Assembly: GCA_964420405.1 (NCBI GenBank)
Contig: CAYQTL010000012.1
Location: 1 to 64,000 of the forward strand
Direction of reading: 5' to 3'
DNA from: CAYQTL01 sp964420405
GTDB lineage: Bacteria; Acidobacteriota; Thermoanaerobaculia; Thermoanaerobaculales; Sulfomarinibacteraceae
Length of the DNA: 64,000 bases
The first letter of the stretch is position 1, and the number at the start of each line of letters is the position of its first letter. The position numbers and the translations under genes are program-made. Shown here one piece after another: positions 8,818 through 19,831 of this stretch. The notes beneath the pieces were generated by a model that saw only the letters and a list, made by a program, of their open reading frames with translations, made no database searches and was not told the DNA's origin.

Positions 8818-8969
8818 ACACCGCCGCGGCCACTTCCGCGGTCGGGGCGCGTGTGAGAAATTTCGACCTCCCGCCCCCGGTTCGGTCGCTGCGACGAAGC
8901 TGAGTGTGACCGTGTGGGGCCTCCGTCGCGGCTGACGGCGGAGGACGGACGGTCGCTCGTCACGACACC

Positions 8970-8975
8970 GAGGAG
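8970..8975 (+). promoter_or_regulatory. Ribosome binding site fixing a TTG start
   Basis: GAGGAG lies seven bases before TTG at 8983. The upstream in-frame GTG at 8914 has no such site, so the TTG is the better start and it places a normal signal peptide at the N-terminus. Confidence 0.6.
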
Positions 8976-8982
8976 CCAGCGG

Positions 8983-11121
8983 TTGCACCACACCGATTCC
9001 GTCCGGCCCGCCGTCCCGGCCCTGGTCGCCGGAGCCCTTCTCCTGTCGGCCGCCGCCCCGGCCGACGCCTACATCGGCCCCGGCGCGGGCTTCGCCGTGC
9101 TCGGCTCGTTCGCCGTCCTGTTCGTCACCATGCTGCTGGCGGGCGCGTCGCTGCTGATCCTGCCATTCCGGACCGTGTTCCGGGCGCTGCGCCGCCGGAC
9201 CAGGGCGAAGCCCCACGTCAAGCGGCTGATCTTCGTGGGCTTCGACGGCCAGGACGCCGCCATCACCGAGCGGATGATGGCCGAGGGCAAGCTTCCCAAT
9301 CACCAGAAGCTCGCCGGGATGGGCTGCTACAGCAAGCTGCGCACCACCTACCCGTCGATCACCCCGGTCGCGTGGTCGTCGTTCTCCACCGGCGCCAACC
9401 CCGGCAAGCACAACATCTTCGACTTCCTCGACCGCGACCCCCGCACCTACCTGCCGCGGCTGTCCTCGGCCCACATCGGGTCGGTGGAGAAGTTCCTCAG
9501 GCTCGGCAGGTACCGGATCCCGCTCGCCAAGCCCGACATCCGGCTGCTGCGCAAGTCCAAGCCCTGGTGGACGCTGCTCGGCGAGCACAACATCTGGAGC
9601 ACCGTCATCCGGGTGCCGATCACCTTCCCGCCCGACAGGTTCTACGGGGCCCAGCTCGGCGCCATGTGCATCCCCGACCTGCTCGGCACCCAGGGCACGT
9701 TCCAGCTGTTCACGACCCGGCCGAAGGAGGGCGACTTCCAGGAGGGCGGGATGCGGTTCGAGCTGCAGCCGAACGGCCGCCCCGCCAGCTTCGGGGGTGC
9801 CCTGCGCGGCCCCGAGAACGCGTTCCTCGAGGGCAACCCGCCGATGGAGGCGCCGTTCGAGATCGACGTCGACCGCAGCGCGAGGCGCGCGCGCCTCCAG
9901 CTGAACGGTACCGCTCTCGACCTCGCCCCCGGCGAGCTCAGCGGGTGGGTCAAGGTGGAGTTCCCGGCGATCGCGACCATGAAGGTGAGCGGCCTGTGCC
10001 GCATGATGGTCACCGAGATGGACGAGCACGTCTCGCTGTACGTGACGCCCGTCAACATCGACCCCGGCAAGCCGGCGATGCCGATCTCGCACCCGTCCTA
10101 CTACTCCACATACCTCGAGCGGAAAGTGGGCCCGTTCGCGACCCTCGGCCTCGCCGAGGACACCTGGGCCCTCAACGAGAAGGTCACCGACGACCAGACG
10201 TTCTGGACCCAGACCCAGGACATCGACGACGAGCGCGAGAGGATGTTCTTCGCGGCCCTGGAGCGGCTGCGAGCCGGGGCTCTGGTGACCGTGTTCGACG
10301 CCACCGACCGGGTCAACCACATGTACTGGCGCTACCTCGAGGACGGGCATCCCGCCGCGGCGGGCGTCGACGACCCCGAGTACCGCGACGCCATCGAGCA
10401 GCAGTACGTCCGCAACGACGGGATCATCGGCCGGGTGCTGGAGAGGATCCGTCCCGACGACGTCCTGATCGTGCTGTCGGACCACGGCTGCACCTCGTTC
10501 CGCCGCGGCGTGAACCTCAACGCGTGGCTGCTGCGCGAGGGCTACCTCCATCTCAAGGAGGGCGCCGACCCGTCCCAGCCATGGCTGCAGGCCGTCGACT
10601 GGTCGCGTACCCGGGCCTACGCCGTCGGCCTGGTCGGGATGTTCCTCAACATCCGTGGACGCGAGGTCCACGGCATCGTCGAGCCCGGCGAGGAGGCCGA
10701 TGCCCTCAAGACCGAGCTGCGCGACAGGCTCCGCGGCCTGGTCGACGACGACACCGGCGAGGTCGCCGTCAACGAGGCGTTCGACACCGACGAGCTGTAC
10801 CGCGGACCGTACAAGGGCAACGCCCCCGACCTGCTGATGGGCTACAACCACGGCTACCGGATCTCGTGGGACTGCGCCTCGGGGGTGGTCGCCGGCCCGG
10901 TGTTCGAGGACAACGTCAAGGCGTGGAGCGGCGACCACATCGTCGACCCGCGGATCGTACCGGGGATCGTGCTGTCGAACGTGAAGTTCGAGGTGGACGA
11001 CCCGCACATCGTCGACATGGCCCCGACGGCGATGGCCCTGTTCGGGCTGCCTCCGGCGCCCCACATGGAGGGCCGGCCGCTGTTCGACCCCGCCAGGATG
11101 TCCCGGGAGCGCGCCGCCTGA
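8983..11121 (+). CDS. Alkaline-phosphatase-superfamily phosphodiesterase, membrane-anchored
   Basis: This 712-residue protein is of the type I phosphodiesterase/nucleotide pyrophosphatase kind. An N-terminal signal ends around ADA (27-29). It is followed by YIGPGAG and a second hydrophobic helix (about 36-62), so the enzyme is probably membrane-held. Catalytic features are VGFDGQD with Asp88 as metal ligand, YPSITPVAWSSFSTG with Thr127 as likely nucleophile, DRVNHMYWR, and VLSDHGCTSF. A large middle insert (about 190-400) precedes the second half of the active site. The substrate is unknown; nucleotide, lipid-linked or sugar phosphodiesters are possible. It heads a three-gene plus-strand set with the RHH-like and Oxa1-like genes. 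Unlike the sulfatase-like proteins it has no LGY tail. Confidence 0.8.
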   Translation: MHHTDSVRPAVPALVAGALLLSAAAPADAYIGPGAGFAVLGSFAVLFVTMLLAGASLLILPFRTVFRALRRRTRAKPHVKRLIFVGFDGQDAAITERMMAEGKLPNHQKLAGMGCYSKLRTTYPSITPVAWSSFSTGANPGKHNIFDFLDRDPRTYLPRLSSAHIGSVEKFLRLGRYRIPLAKPDIRLLRKSKPWWTLLGEHNIWSTVIRVPITFPPDRFYGAQLGAMCIPDLLGTQGTFQLFTTRPKEGDFQEGGMRFELQPNGRPASFGGALRGPENAFLEGNPPMEAPFEIDVDRSARRARLQLNGTALDLAPGELSGWVKVEFPAIATMKVSGLCRMMVTEMDEHVSLYVTPVNIDPGKPAMPISHPSYYSTYLERKVGPFATLGLAEDTWALNEKVTDDQTFWTQTQDIDDERERMFFAALERLRAGALVTVFDATDRVNHMYWRYLEDGHPAAAGVDDPEYRDAIEQQYVRNDGIIGRVLERIRPDDVLIVLSDHGCTSFRRGVNLNAWLLREGYLHLKEGADPSQPWLQAVDWSRTRAYAVGLVGMFLNIRGREVHGIVEPGEEADALKTELRDRLRGLVDDDTGEVAVNEAFDTDELYRGPYKGNAPDLLMGYNHGYRISWDCASGVVAGPVFEDNVKAWSGDHIVDPRIVPGIVLSNVKFEVDDPHIVDMAPTAMALFGLPPAPHMEGRPLFDPARMSRERAA

Positions 11122-11152
11122 CGGCCGCGGTCCCGACCGAGGAGGAGAGAAG

Positions 11153-11347
11153 ATGTTCGGCACCACCAAGGTCAAGCTCGAGAAGAGCCTCGTCGAGCGG
11201 ATTCGGAAGTTCTCCGAGATCGCCGGCTACTCCTCGCCCGAGGAGTTCATCACCCACGCGCTGGAGAAGGAGCTCGCCCAGCTCGAGGACGCCGAGGACG
11301 AGGAGGAGATCAAGAAGCGCCTCCAGGGCCTCGGGTACATGTCGTAG
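11153..11347 (+). CDS. 64-residue ribbon-helix-helix-like protein with LGY tail
   Basis: A strong GAGGAG site precedes this ATG and the gene starts 31 bases after the phosphodiesterase. Residues about 6-42 (TKVKLEKSL, then two helices through GYSSPEEFITHALEKEL) have the strand-helix-helix pattern of ribbon-helix-helix proteins, which usually dimerise and bind DNA. An acidic linker (EDAEDEEE) leads to the C-terminus KKRLQGLGYMS, the same tail type as the ASST-like and sulfatase-like proteins 5-9 kb away. With a transmembrane partner next door, a scaffold or adaptor role is as likely as transcription control. I know of no characterised homologue. Confidence 0.7.
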   Translation: MFGTTKVKLEKSLVERIRKFSEIAGYSSPEEFITHALEKELAQLEDAEDEEEIKKRLQGLGYMS

Positions 11348-11362
11348 CCTCCCGGACGCCCC

Positions 11363-12199
11363 ATGTCGCTGCTGAACTCGCTGCTGCGGCCCGTGTTCGA
11401 TCTGCTCCAGGTCCCGTTCCGCGGGCTGCCGCCGATCGTCGGCGTGATCGTGTGGTCGATTCCGACCGCGATCTTCGCGCTGTGGATCTTCAAGAGGTTC
11501 TCGGACCAGGACCGGATCGCCGAGGTCAAGCGCCGGATCCAGGCCAACCTGTTCGAGATCAGGTTGTTCAACGACGACCTCCGGGCGATCCTGCGCGCCC
11601 AGGGCGAGATCCTCCGGCACGTCCTGCACTACCAGTGGCTCGCCTTCAAGCCGATGATCTGGATCCTGCCTCCGTTGGTGCTGGTGATGGTGCACCTGCA
11701 CATGTTCTACGGCTTCCGGCCGCTCGAGCCCGGCGAGGCGGCGCTGCTGACGGCCGAGATCCGCGGCGAGACCTCCCCCACGCCGCCCGACCTGCAGCTC
11801 GAGCTGCCCCACGGTGTCGAGCTGCAGTCGCCCGCCGTGTGGGCGCCGGGGGAGTCCGAGATGACGTGGCGGATCGCGGCGTTCGAGGAGGGCGAGTACG
11901 AGCTCGAGCTGCGGCTCGGCGACGAGGCCGTCAGCAAGGACCTCACCGTGGGCGGAGGCGTCGTGCGGCTCTCGCCCGAGCGGCCCGACGGCAGCTTCCT
12001 CGCCCAGCTCGAGTACCCGTCCGAGCCGCCGGTGCCCGCCGACGGCCCGTTCGGCACCATCCGCCTCAGCTACCCCGAGCCCGTATTCGACGTCCTCTGG
12101 TGGAAGTGGCAGTGGAGCTTCGCCTGGATGGTGTGGTTCTTCGTCGTCACCATGGTCGTCGCGTTCGCCCTCAAGGGCCCCATGGGCGTCGAGCTGTAG
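11363..12199 (+). CDS. Three-helix membrane protein of Oxa1/EMC3-like topology
   Basis: This 278-residue membrane protein has a first helix at about 22-43, a charged helical stretch at about 48-95 containing EIRLFNDD and RAQGEIL, a second helix at about 96-116, a beta-rich segment of about 120 residues, and a last helix at about 250-270. The order helix, cytoplasmic coil, helix, helix, with a KPM motif entering helix 2, recalls the Oxa1 superfamily members EMC3/TMCO1/DUF106, which insert membrane proteins. The beta-rich segment between helices 2 and 3 would be an addition. The resemblance is by topology and short motifs only. It starts 16 bases after the RHH-like gene and is presumably co-transcribed. 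Confidence 0.6.
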   Translation: MSLLNSLLRPVFDLLQVPFRGLPPIVGVIVWSIPTAIFALWIFKRFSDQDRIAEVKRRIQANLFEIRLFNDDLRAILRAQGEILRHVLHYQWLAFKPMIWILPPLVLVMVHLHMFYGFRPLEPGEAALLTAEIRGETSPTPPDLQLELPHGVELQSPAVWAPGESEMTWRIAAFEEGEYELELRLGDEAVSKDLTVGGGVVRLSPERPDGSFLAQLEYPSEPPVPADGPFGTIRLSYPEPVFDVLWWKWQWSFAWMVWFFVVTMVVAFALKGPMGVEL

Positions 12200-12374
12200 C
12201 GACCCGGCGTGAACCGGCCACCACGCCCCCGCGTCCGTGCCCGGCTCCGTGCCCATTGAAGCCGCTTTATACCAACACCGGCCGCTCAGACTGAAGGTTG
12301 GCCGCTCGGGCGCCCAGGCGACCGGACGTCCACCGTCCGGCGCCGCATTCGCCGTGACCAGCGCCGTGAACCTC

Positions 12375-12547
12375 CGCAGCGCCGGCTTCCGAGGCGCCGA
12401 CCGCCGGCCGGCAGAGCTCGGGGCTGATCCGCCGGACCCGGAGAGATGCCGGCCGGTTGGCTCGCAGCGCCGGCTGCCAGCTGGCACGCGTCGCAGGCCG
12501 AGTCACTGAGTCGGGACGGATGCGTGCCGGCTGGAAGCCGGCGCCAC
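12375..12547. repeat. REP-like hairpin repeats, second locus
   Basis: The 471-base gap 12200-12670 holds no gene. It carries a degenerate unit at 12375-12398, a unit at 12463-12486 with stem GCCAGC/GCTGGC-like changes, and an inverted unit at 12525-12547 matching the copies at 7.9 kb. A rho-independent terminator follows at 12580-12606. Confidence 0.7.
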
Positions 12548-12579
12548 GAGAGCCGGCCTCCGAGCCCCGGCGCGAACGA

Positions 12580-12606
12580 GAAAGCCGGCCCGCGACCGGG
12601 CCGGCT
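12580..12606 (-). terminator. Rho-independent terminator of the small lipoprotein gene
   Basis: AGCCGGCCCG (12583-12592) and CGGGCCGGCT (12597-12606) form a perfect 10-bp stem with a 4-nt loop. On the minus strand it is followed by TTTCTC, as expected for an intrinsic terminator about 65 bases past the stop at 12671. Confidence 0.7.
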
Positions 12607-12670
12607 GTGGTGTCCTGCGACCTCGAAAGGGCCGCGGTCGACGTCGTCGTCGACCCTGCGACCTCGCGAC

Positions 12671-12964
12671 CTAGTGACCGCCGCCGGTGACGGCGTCCTC
12701 GGCCTCCTCGGCCATCTCCTCGGCGGTCTCGGCGACCGCCTCGCCGGCATCGTCGACCATCTCGCCGGCCTCGTGCGCCGCATCCTCCATCATCTCGCCG
12801 GCATCCTCGACCACCTCGCCCATCGCCTCGCCGGCATCGTCCATCACCTCACCGGCCACATCGGCGGCCTCCTCGAGCGCGGTCTCCGTCTCGGCCTGGC
12901 ACCCGCCCAGCAGCAGGGCGACCGCGACCACGAGCAGTCCGATCCACAGCGTCGAGCTCTTCAT
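12671..12964 (-). CDS. Small lipoprotein with acidic amphipathic repeats
   Basis: This 97-residue protein has a hydrophobic signal ending in LLGGC with Cys22 as the lipidated residue. The mature part is almost wholly helical and acidic, built from imperfect repeats of DDAGExMxE and EDAGEMMED type, ending TGGGH. It contains only one Cys and no aromatic residue after the signal. Such repeats resemble LEA/apolipoprotein-like amphipathic helices, which suggests an envelope or stress role, but no function can be assigned. It stands alone, convergent with the membrane protein gene, and has its own promoter-like sequence and terminator. Confidence 0.7.
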   Translation of the reverse strand: MKSSTLWIGLLVVAVALLLGGCQAETETALEEAADVAGEVMDDAGEAMGEVVEDAGEMMEDAAHEAGEMVDDAGEAVAETAEEMAEEAEDAVTGGGH

Positions 12965-13278
12965 GTCTCCATCCCCCTTCTCCGTTCCTCACCGTTATGA
13001 CGCCACCATGCGGCATCGATGGCGCGGATTGTACCCCGTTTCCAGCACGCATTCGCAAACCTCGTCTCAACTTCAACCGTCACAGCAGTTGACCCCCGCG
13101 GACCCGATCCGTCATTCTCGGCGCGGCCGCGCACCGGATGATCCGCCGCCGGCCACGCCCACGACGGCCGAGGACGCCGTCGGTGGCCCGCCGACCACCT
13201 GAAATGGCCGGTTTTCCGGGCACGTTGTGAGACGATGGCGCGCCCGCCGCCACGGCGCCGCGCGGAGGACACCACACG
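12965..13278. other. Divergent intergenic region between lipoprotein gene and sucA
   Basis: No gene is seen. The left part carries the minus-strand promoter-like sequence at 13028-13058. The right end has GGAGGA about ten bases before the sucA start. Confidence 0.5.
13028..13058 (-). promoter_or_regulatory. Promoter-like sequence for the small lipoprotein gene
   Basis: On the minus strand TACAAT (13033 to 13028) is a near-consensus -10 box, with TTGCGA (13058 to 13053) as a possible -35. The 19-base spacing is long. The leader to the start at 12964 would be about 57 bases. Confidence 0.35.
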
Positions 13279-16017
<2,739 letters not shown>

Positions 16018-16047
16018 GTCGACCCCGATCGGACCCTACCCTTCCCT

Positions 16048-16158
16048 CCGATCCCGATCCCGTTCCCGATCCCGATCCCGATGGAGGCATCGGACGCCTC
16101 ATCCCGCCAGGATGGCGGCGCGACAGCGCGACCCCGACCGCCGGCCTCCAGGCCGGCA
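16048..16158. repeat. Hexanucleotide tract plus REP-like hairpins between sucA and sucB
   Basis: ATCCCG-type hexamers fill 16048-16082 (G-rich strand is minus). Two hairpin units follow: CCGCCA/TGGCGG at about 16105-16115, and GCCGGCC/GGCCGGC around TCCA at about 16138-16158. The layout mirrors the 7.9-8.1 kb locus in reverse orientation. Confidence 0.7.
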
Positions 16159-16237
16159 TGTTCGCCGCCCCGCGCCGGTTCTCTCCACCAGCCCCGGGCG
16201 GGCGGGTTACACTGCGCGCCGACAAGGAGTCGACCAC

Positions 16238-17614
16238 ATGGTATTCGAGATCAAGGTCCCCGAGGTCGGCGAGTCGATCACCGAGGGCGTCATCGCCGAG
16301 TGGCTGGTATCCGACGGCGACGTCGTCGAGTCCGGCGAGGACATCTACGTCCTCGAGACCGACAAGATCACCACCAACGTCCCCGCCGAGAAGGCCGGCA
16401 GGATCTCCATCAAGGTCTCCGGCGGCGAGACCGTGGAGATCGGCCAGACCGTCGCCACCGTCGACACGGACGCCTCCGCTGCCGACGCCGGCGGCGCGAA
16501 GGACGAGCCCGATCAGCAGGGCGCGGAGCCGTCCGACGCCGCCGGAGCCGACACCGGCGACGACGGAGCCGACACCTCCGGGAACGGGAAGCCCGACAAG
16601 ACCGCCGCCTCCCCCGATCTCTCCGACCTCTCCCCCGCCGTCCGCCGCCTCGTCGCCGAGCACGACCTCGATCCGGCCGACATCGAGGGCACGGGCCGCG
16701 GCGGCCGCCTCACGAAGGAGGACGTCGTCCGCCATCTCGACGCCGGCGAGAAGGGCCACCGCGCCGCCGGCGAGAGCTCCGCCGCGCAGCCCGAGACCGA
16801 GCGCACGCCCCCGGCGGCCACCGGGAAGGCCCAGGAGACGAAGCCCGCCGACGTCGAGCGGTTCCCCAAGCCGCGTCCCTCCAGCGCCCCGCCGGCCGGG
16901 ACCGCTCCTTCCGGCGAGCGCGAGAGCCGCGAGCCCATGTCCCGACTGCGGATGCGCATCGCCGAGCGCCTGGTCGAGGTCCAGCAGACCGCCGCCATCC
17001 TCACCACCTTCAACGAGGCCGACATGAGCCGTGTCATGGCACTGCGCTCCGAGTTCAAGGAGCCGTTCAAACAGCGCCACGGCATCGGCCTCGGCTTCAT
17101 GTCGTTCTTCGTCAAGGCCTCCGTCGATGCACTCACGACCGTCCCCCAGGTCAACAGCTTCATCGACGGCCCGGACATGGTCCGCAACAACTACTACGAC
17201 ATCGGCGTCGCCGTCAGCACCGACAGGGGCCTGGTGGTGCCGGTCGTCCGCGACGCCGACCGCAAGTCGATGGCCCGGCTCGAGGCCGAGATCTCAGACC
17301 TCGCCACCCGCGCCCACGAGCGCCGCCTCGAGCTGACCGACCTGCAGGGCGCCGTGTTCACGGTGTCGAACGGCGGCATCTTCGGCTCGATGATGTCGAC
17401 CCCGATCCTCAACCCGCCCGGCAGCGCGATTCTCGGCATGCACGCGATCCAGAAGCGGCCGGTGGTGGTCGCCGACGAGATCGTGATCCGCCCCATGATG
17501 TACCTCGCCCTCAGCTACGACCACCGCGTGATCGACGGCCGCGAGGCGGTGACGTTCCTCAAGCGCATCAAGGAGTGCATCGAGAACCCCGAGCGCATGC
17601 TGCTGGAGGTGTGA
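16238..17614 (+). CDS. sucB: 2-oxoglutarate dehydrogenase E2 (dihydrolipoyl succinyltransferase)
   Basis: This 458-residue core enzyme passes the succinyl group from lipoyl-lysine to CoA. Its lipoyl domain (1-77) carries ETDKITTNV with Lys43 as the lipoylation site. A Pro/Ala/Asp-rich linker follows, then the E3-binding domain (about 128-165, SPAVRRLVAEHDLD and GTGRGGRLTKEDV). The catalytic domain (about 230-458) ends in LSYDHRVIDGREAV, the His-Asp active site. AGGAG nine bases before the ATG supports this start over upstream in-frame codons, which would run through repeats. The stop is four bases before lpd, so the two are co-translated. Confidence 0.95.
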   Translation: MVFEIKVPEVGESITEGVIAEWLVSDGDVVESGEDIYVLETDKITTNVPAEKAGRISIKVSGGETVEIGQTVATVDTDASAADAGGAKDEPDQQGAEPSDAAGADTGDDGADTSGNGKPDKTAASPDLSDLSPAVRRLVAEHDLDPADIEGTGRGGRLTKEDVVRHLDAGEKGHRAAGESSAAQPETERTPPAATGKAQETKPADVERFPKPRPSSAPPAGTAPSGERESREPMSRLRMRIAERLVEVQQTAAILTTFNEADMSRVMALRSEFKEPFKQRHGIGLGFMSFFVKASVDALTTVPQVNSFIDGPDMVRNNYYDIGVAVSTDRGLVVPVVRDADRKSMARLEAEISDLATRAHERRLELTDLQGAVFTVSNGGIFGSMMSTPILNPPGSAILGMHAIQKRPVVVADEIVIRPMMYLALSYDHRVIDGREAVTFLKRIKECIENPERMLLEV

Positions 17615-17618
17615 GGCC

Positions 17619-19019
17619 ATGGCGGAGAAGACCTACGACCTGGTGGTGATCGGCTCCGGCCCCGGGGGCTACGTGTGCGCGATCCGCGCCGCCCAGCTCG
17701 GGCTGAAGACCGCGATCGTCGAGAAGCGTTCGACCCTCGGCGGCACCTGCCTCAACATCGGCTGCATTCCGTCGAAGGCGCTGCTGGAGTCCTCCGAGCT
17801 GTACGCCCGCGCCAACCACGACCTCGCCGACCACGGCATCGCCTTCAAGGGTGTCTCCCTCGACCTCGAGCGGATGATGTACCGCAAGTCGAAGATCGTC
17901 GAGGAGCTCGTCGCCGGCGTCGCGACGCTGATGAAGAAGAACTCGATCGACGTCCACCACGGCCGCGGCATCCTCAAGGACGCCGGCACCGTCGAGGTCC
18001 ACGGCGACACGGACGTCACCCTGTCGACCACGAACGTCTGCCTCGCGATGGGCTCCGAGCCAGTCGAGCTGCCGTTCCTCACGTTCGACGGCGACCGCGT
18101 GGTCTCCTCCACCGAGGCGCTGTCGTTCGAGAAGGTGCCGAGGTCGCTCGTCGTCGTCGGCGCCGGCGCCGTCGGCCTCGAGATGGGCAGCGTCTGGTCC
18201 CGCCTCGGCGCCGAGGTCACCGTCATCGAGCTGCTGCCGACGATCACCCCGTTCGCCGACGCCCAGATCGCCAAGTCGCTGCAGCGCTCCCTCGAATCGC
18301 AGGGGATGACCTTCCGCCTCCGGTCGAAGGTCACCGGTGCCGAGGTCCTCAAGACCAAGGTCAAGCTCCAGGTCGAGGACACGAAGGGCAACACCGAGCA
18401 GATCGACGCCGAGCGCGTCCTCGTCGCCGTCGGCCGCCGCCCCGTCACCGAAGGTTCCGGCCTCGAAAAGGCCGGCGTCGAGCTCGACGACCACGGACGC
18501 GTCGCCGTCGACGAGCACTTCAGGACGAGTCTCGACGGCGTCTACGCCATCGGCGACCTGATCCACGGCCCGATGCTCGCCCACAAGGCCGAGGACGACG
18601 GCATCGCCCTCGCCGAGCTGCTCGCCGGCAAGCCCGGCCACGTCGACTACGACACGGTCCCCAATGTGGTCTACACCGAGCCCGAGCTCGCCATGGTCGG
18701 CCGCACCGAGCAGCAGCTCAAGGACGCCGGCATCCCCTACTCGACCGGCCGTTACATGTTCCGCCCCAACGGCCGCGCCAAGGCCATGGGCCTCACCGAC
18801 GGCATGGTCAAGATCCTCGCCCACAAGGAGACCGACCGCATCCTCGGCGTCCACATGGTCGGCCCCCGCGTCTCCGAGCTCATCGCCGAGGCCGTCGTCG
18901 CCATGGAGATGCGCGCCTCCGCCGAGGACCTGGCCCGCACCTGCCACGCGCACCCGACGCTGACCGAGGTCGTGCGCGAGGCGGCGCTGGCCGTCGACAC
19001 GCGCGCCATCCACGGCTAG
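17619..19019 (+). CDS. lpdA: Dihydrolipoyl dehydrogenase (E3)
   Basis: This 466-residue FAD enzyme reoxidises the E2 dihydrolipoyl group with NAD+. The FAD-binding GSGPGGYV is at 12-19, the redox disulfide GGTCLNIGC has Cys44 and Cys49, the NAD-binding segment is VVGAGAVGLEMG, and the second FAD motif is YAIGDLIHGPMLAHKA. The C-terminal HAHPT supplies the catalytic His. Four bases separate it from sucB. It may also serve other lipoyl complexes not in this window. Confidence 0.95.
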   Translation: MAEKTYDLVVIGSGPGGYVCAIRAAQLGLKTAIVEKRSTLGGTCLNIGCIPSKALLESSELYARANHDLADHGIAFKGVSLDLERMMYRKSKIVEELVAGVATLMKKNSIDVHHGRGILKDAGTVEVHGDTDVTLSTTNVCLAMGSEPVELPFLTFDGDRVVSSTEALSFEKVPRSLVVVGAGAVGLEMGSVWSRLGAEVTVIELLPTITPFADAQIAKSLQRSLESQGMTFRLRSKVTGAEVLKTKVKLQVEDTKGNTEQIDAERVLVAVGRRPVTEGSGLEKAGVELDDHGRVAVDEHFRTSLDGVYAIGDLIHGPMLAHKAEDDGIALAELLAGKPGHVDYDTVPNVVYTEPELAMVGRTEQQLKDAGIPYSTGRYMFRPNGRAKAMGLTDGMVKILAHKETDRILGVHMVGPRVSELIAEAVVAMEMRASAEDLARTCHAHPTLTEVVREAALAVDTRAIHG

Positions 19020-19243
19020 GAGGTCGTAGGGCATAGATGGCGGGTGGATTTCTGAGCGTCCTGAGATGCCCCGTGTTCGGCGGACTCGAGCAGCAATCCT
19101 CTGAGTACGGCCGAGAATCCGCCGCAAACCGGCGCTCACGACGCCCGAAAGGCGCCGCCAACGTATGCCCTACGGGCTCCCTGGAGTGTACGGCCGTCGG
19201 ACGGCCAGGAGTCCCTCGCGGTGCACAAGGAACCGGAAGAGCC

Positions 19244-19417
19244 ATGCCGGCGCGGGACCACGGCACCCGTCGCTTCACCGCGGACGATCTCTGGTCGATG
19301 GTCGATGCCGGGATCATCGCGGAGGACGCGCAGACCTCCTACGCTCAGGACCGCGCGACGCTCGAGCTGTACGTCCGGTCCGGCGTCGGCCGGTGCTGGC
19401 AGGTGAACCTCCCGTAA
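19244..19417 (+). pseudogene. Internally deleted Uma2-family remnant
   Basis: From ATG 19244, with GGAAGAG just upstream, the frame reads an N-terminus typical of Uma2 (DUF820) nuclease-fold proteins: RRFTADDLWSMVDAGI. It then jumps to a C-terminal-like piece, YVRSGVGRCWQVNLP, and stops at 57 codons. Family members are about 190 residues, and the middle with the catalytic Asp/Glu residues is missing. It is probably dead. The 224 bases between lpdA and this remnant hold nothing I recognise. Confidence 0.45.
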
Positions 19418-19419
19418 CG

Positions 19420-19659
19420 GTGGGTCCAGACTTCGACGATCCTCAGCCCGACGCGCGACGCCGTCCGATCCAGCTCGTGATCACCGGGCCCGAGAGCGAG
19501 GCCCTGGCCGTGGCGCTGTCGATCGAGGACGACCTCGATGCGATGGTGGTGTACGACCTCTGCACCGCCGCCGCCGCGACGTCGTTCCGCCTGCGCGTGC
19601 TCGCAGCGCGGAGGCTCCCCGATTCCGTCTCGGCTGACGTCGCGAGCTCGACGGTCTGA
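19420..19659 (+). CDS. Small hypothetical reading frame
   Basis: From GTG 19420 there are 79 codons of protein-like composition (RPIQLVITGPESEALAV, then LSIEDDLDAMVVYDL) with no recognised domain. There is no ribosome site, and it follows directly on the Uma2 remnant, so it may be another decayed piece and not an expressed gene. Confidence 0.25.
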   Translation: MGPDFDDPQPDARRRPIQLVITGPESEALAVALSIEDDLDAMVVYDLCTAAAATSFRLRVLAARRLPDSVSADVASSTV

Positions 19660-19733
19660 CGGTCCTGCCGCTGCCGCACGGCCTGGGGGGCCGCGGACGG
19701 CCGTGGCCGAGCGCGGGCCGAGGCACGCCTCCC

Positions 19734-19762
19734 TTGACGGTGTTTCCCCTGTTCCCTACAGT
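19734..19762 (+). promoter_or_regulatory. Near-consensus sigma70 promoter
   Basis: TTGACG (19734-19739), 17 bases, TACAGT (19757-19762). Transcription would begin near 19769, past the ATG at 19766, which therefore cannot be the start of the lipoprotein gene. The GTG at 19832 fits. Confidence 0.7.
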
Positions 19763-19831
19763 CGGATGAAGGCCGAGCGGAAGAGGTGCGGAGGGGTCGA
19801 GAGCCGGATGATCGTCGAACGGAGAGAAGTC

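Noticed and set aside
8722..11175. 817-codon minus-strand frame opposite the phosphodiesterase
   Set aside because: It is a shadow of the real gene on the plus strand, which has catalytic motifs, a signal peptide and GAGGAG before its start.
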